This document shows positions 34,822-46,767 of a DNA stretch of 64,000 nt, in pieces (the first letter of the stretch is position 1; every line of letters starts with the position of its first letter). The position numbers were made by a program, and so were the translations under genes. The stretch comes from Labyrinthula sp. Ha (Eukaryota > Sar > Bigyra > Labyrinthulida > Labyrinthulaceae). The notes beneath the pieces are model-generated. The model was given only the letters and a program-made list of their open reading frames with translations, was not told the DNA's origin and searched no databases. The stretch is from contig JAALGZ010000021.1 in assembly GCA_015227615.1 (NCBI GenBank), positions 1 to 64,000 on the forward strand, given 5' to 3'.

Positions 34822-34899
34822 CCAATGGGAATTCATAAAAAATATCTGACCAATCGTATGACATAATTCTATCCAATTATATGTTTATATATGACCAAT
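34822..34899 (+). promoter_or_regulatory. Cluster of four CCAAT boxes upstream of the 35031 gene
   Basis: CCAAT occurs at 34822, 34850, 34873 and 34895, all in the same orientation, with spacings of 28, 23 and 22 bp; three share the form (g/t)accaat. The cluster lies 130-210 bp upstream of the ATG at 35031, a position typical for NF-Y-type CCAAT boxes. The following 130 bp are A-rich and probably hold the transcription start. Confidence 0.4.
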
Positions 34900-35030
34900 C
34901 AGATTCATAAAAAAAATAATCCCAGTAACACCAAAAAAACGTATTAAGAATATCGACAGACAAAAGATTCGTCTTTTTAGAGGAGAAACATTGATAAAAT
35001 AAAATATAATATATTAAAAATAAAAAAAAA

Positions 35031-35930
35031 ATGGACTTAAGTGGATTTGTTTCCCGTTCATATGATTCTGAAGAAGATAAAAATTTAAGTAATAAAACTT
35101 TAAGTAAGTTTACAGAAAAAAGGTTAAAGAAAAAAGATAATGTCATTGTTAGACCTAAAGTAAAATTACCAACACCAGAAGCATTTTATTTGAAACAAAG
35201 AACATATAAAAAACAAGAAAGAAAAAATATAAGAGAAAGAAAAATGATTTTTATGAAAAAAGAAACTGTTAAACATAATTTAAACTTAAGGACGCAACAA
35301 TTAAGACAAGAAAGTAAGGAGAAAGAAAACTTAAGTATTGTTGAATTAGAAGTAGAAGAAGAAGTTGAAGAGCTAAAAGAAGAAAATAAAATATCAGAAA
35401 GTGTTTTAAGTTTTGCAACTTTAGAAGATTTACAAGTAGATTTATTAGTAAATATGGCAGAAAGTGTAATAAGTGTTGCTTCAAGTGAACCACATGGATT
35501 TTATTTAAATGACATGGAAGAAGCTTTACAAGAAAATAATAAAGAGAAATTAAATCAAAGTATTTTAGAAAGTTTTTTTCAATTATATGATCCAGATAGA
35601 ATAAAAGAAGTACAAAAAATGTTAAGTGAAAATAAAGGAAATGAATATAAATTATTTGAACAAGTTTCAAAACAATATCAGAATGATAAAACTAAAAAAA
35701 GACATGATAGTTTAAAAACTACTGTTATGAATATAAAAAATAAACTCCAAAAAAACAAAAAAGAAAAAACTGCTGTTGATTTTGGTGGAAGATTTGTTTT
35801 AGGTATTATTGAAAAAGGTGGACAATGGTGGGTTAATAAACAACCTTTAAAACAACATCCAAGTCAAAGAAGAAGAGTAACTTTATTAAATCCTGACTTA
35901 AATGGAAAGTTAACTTCACTTTTTCGATAA
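35031..35930 (+). CDS. Uncharacterised K/E-rich protein with a C-terminal conserved-looking DFGG segment, 299 aa
   Basis: I do not recognise this family. The start is the first ATG after an A-rich stretch. Residues 1-60 are basic and Ser-rich; about 60-130 are K/E/R-rich and likely coiled coil (ending in an acidic VEEEVEELKEE run). About 135-225 look helical (SFATLEDLQVDLLVNMAESV; FFQLYDPDRIKEVQKML). The last 60 residues are the most globular: TAVDFGGRF, GGQWWVN, then RRRVTLLNPDLNG. There is no signal peptide or membrane segment. Codon use is strongly A/T-ending (TTA Leu, AGA Arg, AGT Ser), as in the other host genes, which supports a real gene. It is convergent with chorismate synthase; the stops are 41 bp apart. 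Confidence 0.75.
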   Translation: MDLSGFVSRSYDSEEDKNLSNKTLSKFTEKRLKKKDNVIVRPKVKLPTPEAFYLKQRTYKKQERKNIRERKMIFMKKETVKHNLNLRTQQLRQESKEKENLSIVELEVEEEVEELKEENKISESVLSFATLEDLQVDLLVNMAESVISVASSEPHGFYLNDMEEALQENNKEKLNQSILESFFQLYDPDRIKEVQKMLSENKGNEYKLFEQVSKQYQNDKTKKRHDSLKTTVMNIKNKLQKNKKEKTAVDFGGRFVLGIIEKGGQWWVNKQPLKQHPSQRRRVTLLNPDLNGKLTSLFR

Positions 35931-35971
35931 AAAAATATAAATATATTGTGTTGAAAATAAAATATTTGAAC

Positions 35972-37264
35972 TTAGTTTCCGTTTTTCTTGCGTTTATTAG
36001 GTAAAATAGTTTCTGTGGAAATATTTCTACTTTTTTGTATCATAGCAGCATCTAATAATACTAATGACGTCATTGCTTCTACTAAAGGTGGAACTCTAGG
36101 TAAAACACAAGGATCATGTCTTCCTCTTGCTTCTAAAGTTACTTTATTACCATCAAAATCAACTGTTTCTTGTTTCTTTGCTATTGTTGAAACTGGTTTT
36201 ACAGCTATTTTAAACTCTAGATTCTCTCCTGTAGAAATTCCACCTAAAGTTCCTCCCGCGTGATTTGTTTTTGGGTGAATCCTCATTCCGTTTGCAGAAG
36301 TACTTTTTCCAAACAAATCATTGTGTTCAGAACCCTTTAATTTTGTTCCTTCAAATCCAGAACCAATTTCAAACCCTTTTGTTGCTGGAAGAGAAAGCAT
36401 AGCATGTGCTAGTTTAGCTTCTAATTTATCGAAACATGGCTCTCCAAGTCCAATTGGTACATTAGAAGCTATACACATAGCAGTTCCACCCATAGAATCT
36501 TCTTCTTCTTTCAATTTTTTTACACACTGAACAATTCTTATTGCAGTGATTACATCAGGACATCTTGTTGGAATAACTTCAACTAATTCTTCTTTTCCTT
36601 TGATTAAGTCTTCTCCTGAAAGTTTTTCTAAGATATTAATTTTATCATTATAAACTTTTCCTTCATAATCAATAAAATATTTTTCTTCCTCTATTTCCAA
36701 ATATTTTATTTCTCCTACTTGATCAATTTCTTTTCTTGTCCAAACTTTTCCATTATTATAATATTTTTCTTTTGGAAGAATAATATTTCCAACTGATAAT
36801 ACAAAACAAACTATTTCTGTTGAATAATCTATTCTTAATATTTTTTCAGCAACTGCTCCTGCTGCAACTCTTCCAATGGTTTCTCTTGCACTTGACCTTC
36901 CACCACCACTTTTTGCTTTAATACCATATTTTGCCAAATAAGTAAAATCTGCGTGTCCTGGACGTGGAATATCAACCATATTTCCATAATCTTTTGGTTT
37001 TGTATTTTGATTTTTAACTAAAAGACAAATTGGTGTTCCTAAAGTTTTATTATCTTCAACTCCTGAAAGAATTTCAACTAAGTCAGACTCTTTTCTTGGT
37101 GTTGTGATAGATGATTGACCTGGTCTACGTCTTGTGAGCTGAGGTTGAATATCTTCTTTTGTTAATGTGATATTTGGTGGAGTATTTTCAATGACAACAC
37201 CAACAGCTGGACAATGGCTTTCACCAAATGTGGAGATTTTAAATAATTTACCAAAGTTGCTCAT
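35972..37264 (-). CDS. Chorismate synthase, 430 aa
   Basis: The enzyme converts 5-enolpyruvylshikimate-3-phosphate to chorismate (EC 4.2.3.5), the last common step to aromatic amino acids and folate; it needs reduced FMN. Family signatures are complete: GESHC at 14-18, RRRPGQ 45-50, RPGHADFTYLAKYG 101-114, GGGRSSARET 120-129, NHAGGTLGGISTG 334-346 and GRHDPCVLPRVPP 381-393. Residues about 165-225 form an insertion relative to short bacterial forms, as seen in eukaryotic enzymes. The start MSNFGKLFKISTFGESHC is where the family begins, so there is no targeting peptide and a cytosolic location is likely. There is no intron. It is divergent from the 37475 gene across a 210-bp spacer. A KRKKNGN tail follows the conserved core. 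Confidence 0.97.
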   Translation of the reverse strand: MSNFGKLFKISTFGESHCPAVGVVIENTPPNITLTKEDIQPQLTRRRPGQSSITTPRKESDLVEILSGVEDNKTLGTPICLLVKNQNTKPKDYGNMVDIPRPGHADFTYLAKYGIKAKSGGGRSSARETIGRVAAGAVAEKILRIDYSTEIVCFVLSVGNIILPKEKYYNNGKVWTRKEIDQVGEIKYLEIEEEKYFIDYEGKVYNDKINILEKLSGEDLIKGKEELVEVIPTRCPDVITAIRIVQCVKKLKEEEDSMGGTAMCIASNVPIGLGEPCFDKLEAKLAHAMLSLPATKGFEIGSGFEGTKLKGSEHNDLFGKSTSANGMRIHPKTNHAGGTLGGISTGENLEFKIAVKPVSTIAKKQETVDFDGNKVTLEARGRHDPCVLPRVPPLVEAMTSLVLLDAAMIQKSRNISTETILPNKRKKNGN

Positions 37265-37474
37265 TTGTGGTTTTTGTGTTTGTCAAAATTGCTTGGGTAA
37301 TGCCATATTGAGATTATGACAACATTCTAATAAGCACAAAATTCAATTCTGAAGAGAAATAAGAAAAGAAAACAGCTGAACTTCAAATTATATAAATTCA
37401 ACAATCAAAACAACAAAACAATTAATGAATCTAATTAATTTAAATATCTTAGTTGTTTTTCATATTGAAATATT
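37265..37474. promoter_or_regulatory. Bidirectional promoter region between chorismate synthase and the 37475 gene
   Basis: A 210-bp spacer between two divergent ATGs. It contains A-rich tracts (gaaataagaaaagaaaac, aacaatcaaaacaacaaaac) but no CCAAT box and no clear TATA box at a fixed distance. The assignment rests on gene orientation alone. Confidence 0.4.
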
Positions 37475-38155
37475 ATGAGTTGGTTTCATAAACTTCCAAG
37501 AAGAGAAATTCTTCGAGAACTGATTATAGAAGAATCAGAAGAGTTCTTAAATCAAGATGGAAAAAGTCTTGACATGTTGAATATTAAATCTATAATTCTT
37601 CCTGATATATTTTCATTGAGATATTATCCTATTACACCATACTGTTATTACATATGTAATAGAGACTGTGCTTCCATAACTGAAAACTGGGAATTTAATT
37701 GCACTAATGATTATTATTTCCGAGCTGTTTTTGAATTTCTTATACAAGCATTTTTTCTCATTTATGGAATTTTTTGTCAATGTTTTCCAAACGCTATTGG
37801 TTGTTTAGATGGATTTTGTTGGGATGATAATTTTGAAGAACGTTTACCTTTAGTTAGAGGTTGTTTTCTAGCAATAAAGGATGGAGTAATTTATTATCAA
37901 CCAAAATTAAATGCAGTTTCTTGTCATAAATACTGCGCTAAATTTGATGTGAATTCTTATGATGGTTATCCTAAAATAATTTCATATTTTAGTTGGGAAA
38001 ATAACGAAATTCTTGTTAATGCAAACAGAAATTTGTCTAAAAGCTCAAAAGTAATAAGTTTTTTTATAGGACAGCAACCAATCTTTTCAACTAAAGAAAT
38101 TTTTCATCAACTCATTAAGCTAAGAGAAGAATGGGAAGAAGATAATGCAGTCTAA
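37475..38155 (+). CDS. Uncharacterised cysteine-rich protein, 226 aa
   Basis: No family is recognised. The frame opens at ATG 37475 and runs to TAA 38155 without an intron. The protein is rich in aromatic residues and Cys: CYYICNRDC near 57-65, a stretch FFLIYGIFCQCFPNAIGC near 92-109, FCWDD near 113-117, and SCHKYC near 149-154. The segment about 86-104 (FEFLIQAFFLIYGIFCQCF) is hydrophobic and could be a single membrane span or a buried core. The C-terminus is acidic and charged (LREEWEEDNAV). The Cys pairs could bind metal, but spacing does not match a zinc finger known to me. Codon use matches the neighbouring host genes. Confidence 0.65.
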   Translation: MSWFHKLPRREILRELIIEESEEFLNQDGKSLDMLNIKSIILPDIFSLRYYPITPYCYYICNRDCASITENWEFNCTNDYYFRAVFEFLIQAFFLIYGIFCQCFPNAIGCLDGFCWDDNFEERLPLVRGCFLAIKDGVIYYQPKLNAVSCHKYCAKFDVNSYDGYPKIISYFSWENNEILVNANRNLSKSSKVISFFIGQQPIFSTKEIFHQLIKLREEWEEDNAV

Positions 38156-39165
38156 GAGTACTATTTTTTGTTGGTTACTTTTGTTGATATATATTAATTT
38201 TTATTCTAAGTAACTCCATGAACAAAATTTGTTTGTTTATTGTTTCCTTTCTTTTTTTTCATTGCACTAAATATTTATATTTACGTGACCCAAACAGACA
38301 TACCCATCTTGGTCATACCGGGAAGTATTTTTTTAAGAAACAAAACTGTGTAACTTATAAAGTAATCTTTTATCTACCTAAATATCCTATCAAATCGGTG
38401 AGAAAGCGGTTTTTCAATTATATTTTTTCTTTTAGTAAGATTCCATGTGTGAAGTCACGGTCAGTTATGGACTCTTGGGCTTTTCAGTTGTGCTTAGTTG
38501 TCTTGCTGATAGACCTACTTTGATGTTCAAATTTCCAACGTTAGTAGCAGCATATAGTGCTGCATTACTGTAGTCGCTCAAGTAAGAAAATAACCCGTAA
38601 TAACATAAATATTATTCTTAAATGTAAAACCTATCTCCTTCATCGAGCAATTCGCTAGTACACAACAACCTTCGGCCCATGAAGATTCCCTAAGCAAAGG
38701 TTACATAGCCAAAGCAATTCAATATGTGTGTATCAAGTTCCTCATATACTGCGATAGAGAAACCCACGACTTTGGCGAAATTTTTGTATAACTACCTAAT
38801 TCCGTAACAATCTATGTTATGTAACATATTACTACCCCAATCCGCTTCGTCCTTAGGAGTGCCCTCCAACCTTACCCCATTCCACTCAAAGATTATTTCT
38901 TTGAATTAAATATTTTTAGCTACCTTGCCTTAACCTAAAAGGCTCTACCGGGAAGCTGACCCATTTCTAACGCTTTCTAGAAGTTTTCCCTTCAAACACA
39001 TATCAAGGTTTCCTTTACTAAGTGATTCTTCACTATTGTAGTGGGAGCTTTGCAAGTAGAACCCTCAGATACTCTTTGATACACCACAATCTTAACCTAT
39101 CCATTTCGAAGGCAAATCTTCTAGTTGAAATAGGTTTTACTTGCAAAATAGAATTCATGAATCTA
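38156..39165. other. Intergenic, no supported gene
   Basis: A 101-codon frame at 38218-38523 begins with a hydrophobic stretch but has no recognisable domain. Its SWAFQLC phrase resembles the SWAFKLC end of the LINE protein over a very short span. The segment 38850-39000 is somewhat more C-rich than the surroundings. Nothing else was recognised. Confidence 0.4.
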
Positions 39166-39169
39166 ATAT

Positions 39170-39357
39170 TTTTTTTGGGGCGGGGGCTACTCGGAGGTTG
39201 AAAACCCTTCGGTCTTACAAGGAGGACATAACTGACCCAAAGCCCTTTCTTTCGTCGTGTGGGACTTGAACCCACTAAACCAATCCCCCGGCACGTTTTC
39301 TTGCCATGGCACTGAAAACCTGAATCACTGATACTCCACGGAGCCAATCACTCAAAG
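39170..39357 (-). mobile_element. Possible tRNA-derived SINE
   Basis: The reverse strand carries a perfect tRNA T-arm, gtggg-ttcaagt-cccac (39259-39275), containing a consensus polymerase III B box (ggttcaagtcc). An A-box-like tggctccgtgg lies 74 bp upstream. The acceptor stem does not pair, so this is not a working tRNA. Downstream comes a GC-richer body of about 85 bp and an A8 tract (39169-39176 on the plus strand as T8), the usual layout of a SINE: tRNA-like head, body, A-tail. It stands out as GC-rich against its surroundings. A single copy is visible, so repeat status is unproven. Confidence 0.4.
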
Positions 39358-42300
39358 CTAAGTACCTTACCCGTAAGGCCTTAATAACATGAACCTAATA
39401 TGGTGGTTTTTCATATTACCCAAAGCAACATCCCTTTTTTTCTTGTTGTCCATAATCAAAACCAGAACATTACTTAGTTGTGTTCCTAAATTTTAAATTT
39501 TTGTTTCTTCAGCAAAATTTATATTCAAAGCCATTAGTGGTTTCCTAACACGTTCAGAAGAAAGTTCACGATAAGGTAGTAAAATCAATAATTAACTTAC
39601 CGGTACGAAATCTTGTGTTTTAAAATTTTCCAACCCTTAATTATGCACGGTCTCAATCCAATTTGTAAGCCCTAAAAAGCATACCTCGTTATTCCTTATG
39701 CCCATGTAAGCTAGATATGGCTTCTAGCTGGAGTTTAATACATCTAACAGCTATCCAAATTCAATAGTTCTCTACTTCGTTTGCTTAATAAAGTAATTAT
39801 TCGCCCCTCGAGCTCACAAATCTTAATATCCCTGGTTAACGTATCTTTTATAGTGATCTTGGTTGATTCTTGTGCTAATTCACAGCTACCCAGCACCGTA
39901 TATGGAAAACGCTTATCCGGTCCTTTTTATCCGTTCATCATTTATGTATAATCCATATTCTTCTGAAAACCTCCTACTGTTGCTACGTCATACACTGGGT
40001 ATACAGATTCTTCGCCTAGAACTCACTAAATGGATCTTGTTATAACGACACCTAGTGACTAATATAAGACACAATTTCTTTTCCCCATTATTTAATACAC
40101 TATTATAAAATACTTCGCTCCCAAAGTATTCAAATATTCCCTGTCCAATGATTGCATCATTATTCTTATTCCAGATTAGTGTCTAATACAATATCTACCC
40201 AATCATGTACGATGTCTAAGTATACCTGCTGCTTCTTCTTGCTAGCTAGTCGTATTTAGTACTCTGTAAATGACTTAAACCTCTTAGTAATAAACTCCAA
40301 TAAACCATAAATTTTCGCACTTGTTCATCCATGATTGCTTATTTCATCATTGAATAAGGTTATATTCTGTTTAACTAATGAATTCTCTTGATCAATTTTC
40401 TGGTCATGCTGTAGCAATGTGGAAAATCTGGATATCAAAGTTCTATATAAATTAAAGCTTCATCGTTGAAATCATTAAAAGTTCTCTTCAATAAGTCCAA
40501 TAACCAATATGGTACAACATTTTATTCATTTACCTCAAATTTCTATGATATGTTACTGAAACATGAAATGTACTACTGTAGCAAAACCTGGTAGTCTCTT
40601 TTTTCTATTATTTATGTACTAAATCTAATACTTACAGGTTTTCCAGACGTGCTCTAAAGGTTAGCTTCGCTATTGTGACAGAAAATACTAAGGGGCATAG
40701 AGCATCACATGTGTCAAATTATATTCTCGAATAGCCCCGTCAAAATTCTCAATTATGAATGAATACTTAGCTACGTCCAGCATAATTTAATTGGTGTTGA
40801 CACTTTGAGGATATAGAATATCTCTTGGCTACTTTTTGTCAACCTTGCTGAGACAAACGTATCAACCCATTATACATTTAATTGGGGCCATTACAAAGAG
40901 AGTGTTCCAGCTAAAACTATGACCATTCTCATAAATATTCCTTTCTTATAATATTTTTGTATATTCCCTCTATGTGTCATCTCTACTTTTAAACATTATC
41001 CACTATTATTCGTTTGAAATAATATCCAAGTGAAAATTTGAATCTCCACTTGGTGTATCTCTCGTTGTATATCCCCCGTGAAATCCAGAGATGGGTTCAC
41101 TTCGCTTAGAATGTACGCTGTGCTAAGTTTAAACTACATTAAACGGTATTAACTAATTCTTAACACGGAAAAGTGGCAATGTCATATTCCAGCATTGTAC
41201 ACATAAAACTGCTTTAGATGGGTCCATTTTATACATCTTTTTTTCCATTCCCGAAAGCACATATGTTCCTGTCAAAAAAATAAATCCATTAAGACTCTTC
41301 CTAAAATCATCAGTAAATATCGAAACAAAATTGAATCCCTTATTCAATATCAGGATGAAAATATTGTAAAAAACTTAGCCAAAATCCCATTTTGTTTTAA
41401 CTATGTTCATGAAGGCAACATGTCTACAGTGTTTGGTTATCATCGTTCTGGGTAGCTGTTAATCAGCATTAATTTATGTAGAAATGTTATGAATATAATA
41501 AAAAATCTAAAACTTTTTTTTTATATCTTACATATATCTTATTGACGTTCTTAATTTGTTTAATAATATTCCTTTGTGAACCGTAAAAATGATCATGTCC
41601 TAGTTTCCACTATATTGTTCTAAGTAATCTTTTGAACACTCGAGCAATCACATAGTGTTCCTTCAAGAACTCTATCTTTTTCTTCTTTGATCCAGTGTTG
41701 AATAAAATGTTCTTGTATGAAATGAGATATCAACCAAATTGTTTTAGAAATTAATGTTTCCTTCGTTCATAGCATTAATTATATTCACTATTGTAGACCC
41801 TTTGTTACTGCTTGGCAATATATCAAACACCAATTTTCTTTCAAACAGAATAGCTTGAATGTTGTAACCAACATAGTATTAATCTAAAAATTACTAATAT
41901 TTACAGGCGGGAGAACCATTATTTATTCTTAATATCTTTATTCCTCATATTTTTTGTCCAATTTGATATTTTATCTGCCAATTTAAGCTTGGAGTAGCCT
42001 TATCATTGTTGTTTTGAATGAACTACGCCATTTACACAACATTCTGGGACACAATGAATCATCACTACTCTCTTGTATGCAAACCTTTCTTACTAGTCTG
42101 GGGGGGGGGATCAGCCATATATTATTATTTTATATATAAGTATCTATTTGAGGATCAAATTCTCCAACAAGGTTGTGTATTTTCTGTGAGTATGGTAAAG
42201 CTCACACTGAAATTTTCCGAATCTATATACTAAATGGAATCACTATCCCCAAAATTCTCGGAGCCTATGATGCATATTAGAATAATGTGAATGTAAAGCT

Positions 42301-45300
42301 TTGAATCATTCTTCAGTTCCTTTGTTCTTGTTACGAGTGGTTTTTTAGGCATTATTAAAAATATCAAATAACATATAAGAATTTTTCCCATATTGCCCAT
42401 CCTGACGTTGTCCCAAGAGATTTTTTACGACTAAATTTAATATTTTACAGGATATTGAGAGAATACTATTACCGCAATATAGAATCACCATTTTTATTTC
42501 TATAATCTTGAGTTGCTACTGATATTCATTTTTTCGACTTTTTTGTAGTTGGTTAAGGAGATCCAGTCATATAATTAAGAAAAATAGGATTATAACCAAC
42601 TATGGTCATCGTTGAGTCAATCATGGTAATCTTGCTCAAGAAAATTTAACAATGTGTTTCTTATTTATATATAATACATATTACATGATTTCTTTATTAT
42701 AGAAATATACCCTCGGATCTATAAAATGACAGTTGCAAGCTTCGATCCTTAACCAATGTTTTCTGCTACTTTACAGAAAGTCTATACCAAGGGTTTCTAA
42801 CATTTAAAACAATTAACAGAGAAATGCAATTTTACCAATCCATTGGAAATGATTGATAAAAATAATCCATCTTTGTATGGGATATTTACATATTAATTTC
42901 ATTGAGAAGAGAACCGACTTTTTTTCTAACCTTATATTATAGTTCAAATACAAGTTACTGAATAAGATGAAGTAGAGATGAACAATCACTCGAAATCTTT
43001 ACATAAAACAAGGAAATCAAAACCATTAGTAACCAATATATAATGAATCAGCTAACTTTTTTTCTTGTTTAATACTTCACTATCTGATAAACAGTTAGAA
43101 AACCCTTGTGATACTAAAACAACTGGATAGAATTTGACACTAAGACACTATACTAGGGGTGTCGTATGTACAGTGATCAATCTCATGGCATTTTTGACCC
43201 TTATCAATCTTGTTGGTCTAAGATTAGTTTTTTTTAATAATTTAGTAACCGGTATTAATTAAGTAAGATTAGTAACACTTTCATAGCACCCGGTCAACTA
43301 TCTTTTTCCTGGGTATAAAGGTAATGATATGAGGGTTGAACGCCTAGATAAAGATTCGCTACCATCACGACCTACGCATAATTGAGATATACTTTTCTAA
43401 TTTCTTATGTGTAGAGTAAAATGTGTGGTGCTTTGACTCTTTATGCTATGAACTGTCTTATACTGGTGATTTTTCATTTCTTTCCGATATTGGCTTTTCA
43501 AGATTTTTTAAGTATTTATGTTCTGAATATCGTTTATTTGATAATAATCCCTTTACCGTTTTATTTCACGTGAGTTATGAATATCAGTTATATCGTACTA
43601 TTTTTTTGAATAGACAATATCAATTCCTTTCTTGAAGTCTACTTATGATTTAACGTGTAGAAAAGGTTTATTAAACCTATTATTTGGTTTGTATAGGGTG
43701 GTGGTAATAAGAAAATAATATCTGTAGCTGTTTCAAAGCTAGCAGTGGAAGTAGGATCATATCCACATCTAATACCATAAGCGAGCAGTCATGAAATTAT
43801 AAGTCTAAAATCGATTATTAAATTTATAGCTGATAGGTTTAATGTAACAATACATGCCTCATAACTATTAGAGCCATCTAATATTTAAGGAAACATTGAG
43901 ATTTTCCTACGCAGGTAGTTATTGAAAAGTTCCTTAATCAGATCCAGTTATGTGAAAACCCTTTTCTTGAACCTCGAATTTTTTCATACCAGCAATCGCT
44001 ACATGGATTTTCTGCCATAGTTCAATTATTTTATCAAATATGATTCAAGTTATTCAGTAAAGTACCAACACATAAGAATCACATTAATGTAGAAAACATA
44101 GTTAATATTTCATATTCTTGGTTTTGTACAGCATTTATCCTATACATTTACTTAAGGAGTATCATATTAAAGGGACTAAATCAAATACAATTTGGCAAAG
44201 ATATATTTGTTGTATTTTTATAGTCATTTGTCTTGAGCATCATTAGTATCTTTATCCTGATATCCGTTCATTTAACCCCATCTGGTTATTTGGCAGTATA
44301 TGTATATATATATATTGTAAGTTCTAATTCTTTTCGCGAGGTATCGAGGAAGGAAACATACCGCGTGTTTCTTATTTGACAATTGAATGTCAGATATCTT
44401 CACTTCTAACCACGATATCAGAGTAAGAGACAGTTGTAAATGTTTGCTTGAATATTCTAATCCTTATATTATCCTTTTCAATATTTCTTCGTATTTTTTT
44501 AGATTCAATGGATCATTTTTTTCTAGAAATTACCCTAATTATGATTCCGAAAATTTCAGTATATTACTCTAATCTTGTTTACACTCCAAAGATTAGAATT
44601 TTTATGATTCTGAACAGTTTCGACTTCCATTTAGTTAGTGAAGTATTAACCAAACTATTTTTCTGGTTTCATTGAACAATTCTGAAACATAGATGAGATA
44701 ATTTACACAATATTTGGGGGGTATGGGCGATGTTTGGCATGAAACTAAGTGTTAATTTTATAATTATAAAGAACTGTATTGGCCCACTTTATTTTCTAAT
44801 TACATTTGATACTTAAAATTTTTATTAAATATATGTTTGGAAATTCTCTTATATATTATCTTTTCATGTTTAATAAACTCTTTCAGGTATTTTACTAATG
44901 GGTCATTGCTACTTTTTACTCCAGTCGAATGAATTCTTGTTTGAATCTGTCTTTAGAGGATTTTTTCTTTGGTATCATATTAAAAATATTATCCTAATCT
45001 TGAATACTTTTATAATAAAAAAAGTTAACTCACTTTTTTAAATCTCATGGCTATAAGCGGATATATATATATACTAGCACATAGGTGAAAATTATCCAAT
45101 CATATCCCTAAGAGCATGTTTTTGGGTAATATTTTGCTATACTTCAATTTATCTTAAAGTTCTAAGAAGAATCACATCCCATACACCGAAATTTCTTCTA
45201 AGCCATTTTTTTGAAAAAAACTCCCGGTGATATAAAGATCATCTTCTAGGGTTTGAAACATTCCAGTTGTTCCAAACCTCGTGCAATTGCACTCCTTAAT

Positions 45301-46720
45301 TTGAAGCCTTTGTATAACATACAAACTCTGTTCACCTGCCTACCAAGTATTATAGTCATCAAACGATTTAGCAGTAACTTCAAACCTTCTTGTTTTTGGT
45401 GAAACTTGAAAAAAAACTAAGCATTGACTTAAAATCTTTAACTTGAATTACCGTTTAGATGATTTTCAAAAAAATTCAAATTTCATTGATTACGTAAAGC
45501 AGTTATTATCACAATATATTTAATTCCAAAGAAAAATATATACTTAAATAGCATATTAAATGTTCAATAACAGCAAGTATCAAATTTCTATTTACTCTTT
45601 AACCTTAATATTTGTTACAATATCATTTAGTTTTGCTATGTTGAAAATTCAAAAAATTTCTTTCTCTTATTACGAAAAAGAAAGGTGGATATCTTAAAAT
45701 AACAAATTCCAAAGAAAATTTGATATTGATTCAATATTTGCCACACAATTTTGCCTAAACATATTATCATATGACAGCATAAAGCTTCCGCATATCTTGG
45801 AATTTTGAAAACTGTTCTTCGGGACTGGGAGGTCATTTATCGTAGACTAGAGCAATTATTACACTATATTGTCGTTTATTTATACATAACATTTCCCCTG
45901 CACTCAAATTAACGAATTATTTTTTTTCAATATATGAAGGACATGGTAAGTCAGAATCGTTGATTAACAGAATATTTTTGTTCGAATACTTTCGCTGATA
46001 ACAATGACTAGGACATATTAATCTGAATAAACATTATATAGCTCTCATTTTCATTGGCTATGTTAAAAAAATGCTTTTATCTTATATATTGCCAAATGCA
46101 ATAAGATATCTAATACAGATGTTCAAAGCTATTATCAGGAAAGTTTATTAAGAGATTATATGAAAATATATTTTCTGGTTACCCAGAGCTATTTAAAACA
46201 AGAGATAATTTTATTGATTTTTTATGATTACTTTGAAGTACGTTTAATGCAAAGTATCCTAAATTATCATAATTGCTGGTCATTAAATTAACAATTGGCC
46301 ATGTTTACAGTTTTTTGGTATCTTGTTATATACATAGATAAATTCAATTGGTACATAGCTACTGCAAATTCGTGTTGTGTGTGTATATTTCAATAACCAA
46401 AAATACGTCTAGATGTCTGGGTAAGAAAGCTAGTGTATTTAAACTTATATTTTGCATTCTATCTTAGTTATAGCAAATTATAGGTTGATATCATAAGTTT
46501 AGTATAACTTATACTTAGCTTGATTTCTGTATTTATTAGAGAAACCCAAAGCAAAGTTAATTGTTGTAGACAATATATTTCTTTTTATTAGAGATATTTA
46601 CAATAAGAACAATATGTTTTCTAATTTATTCCAACACTTTGAAATCGAATTGTATTAGCCCAATGATAATATATTTTTATTATTTACCTTCGGATATTTT
46701 CTAAAGCCAATAAATATCAA

Positions 46721-46723
<3 letters not shown>

Positions 46724-46762
<39 letters not shown>
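46724..46762. repeat. (AT)n microsatellite
   Basis: Uninterrupted AT dinucleotide run of about 39 bp. Confidence 0.95.

Positions 46763-46767
<5 letters not shown>

Noticed and set aside
35269-35670. Leu-rich 133-codon minus-strand frame
   Set aside because: It is the antisense shadow of the K/E-rich coding sequence at 35031-35930; the Leu/Phe richness follows from complementing Lys/Glu codons.
38218-38523. Small secreted protein gene of 101 codons
   Set aside because: It has only a hydrophobic start and no domain. Its SWAFQLC phrase resembles the LINE end (SWAFKLC) over about 17 bases, which is too short to call either a gene or a LINE relic.
39259-39275. Working tRNA gene on the minus strand
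   Set aside because: The T-arm is perfect, but the sequence upstream cannot pair with the acceptor strand that follows it, and no clean anticodon arm is visible; a SINE head fits better.
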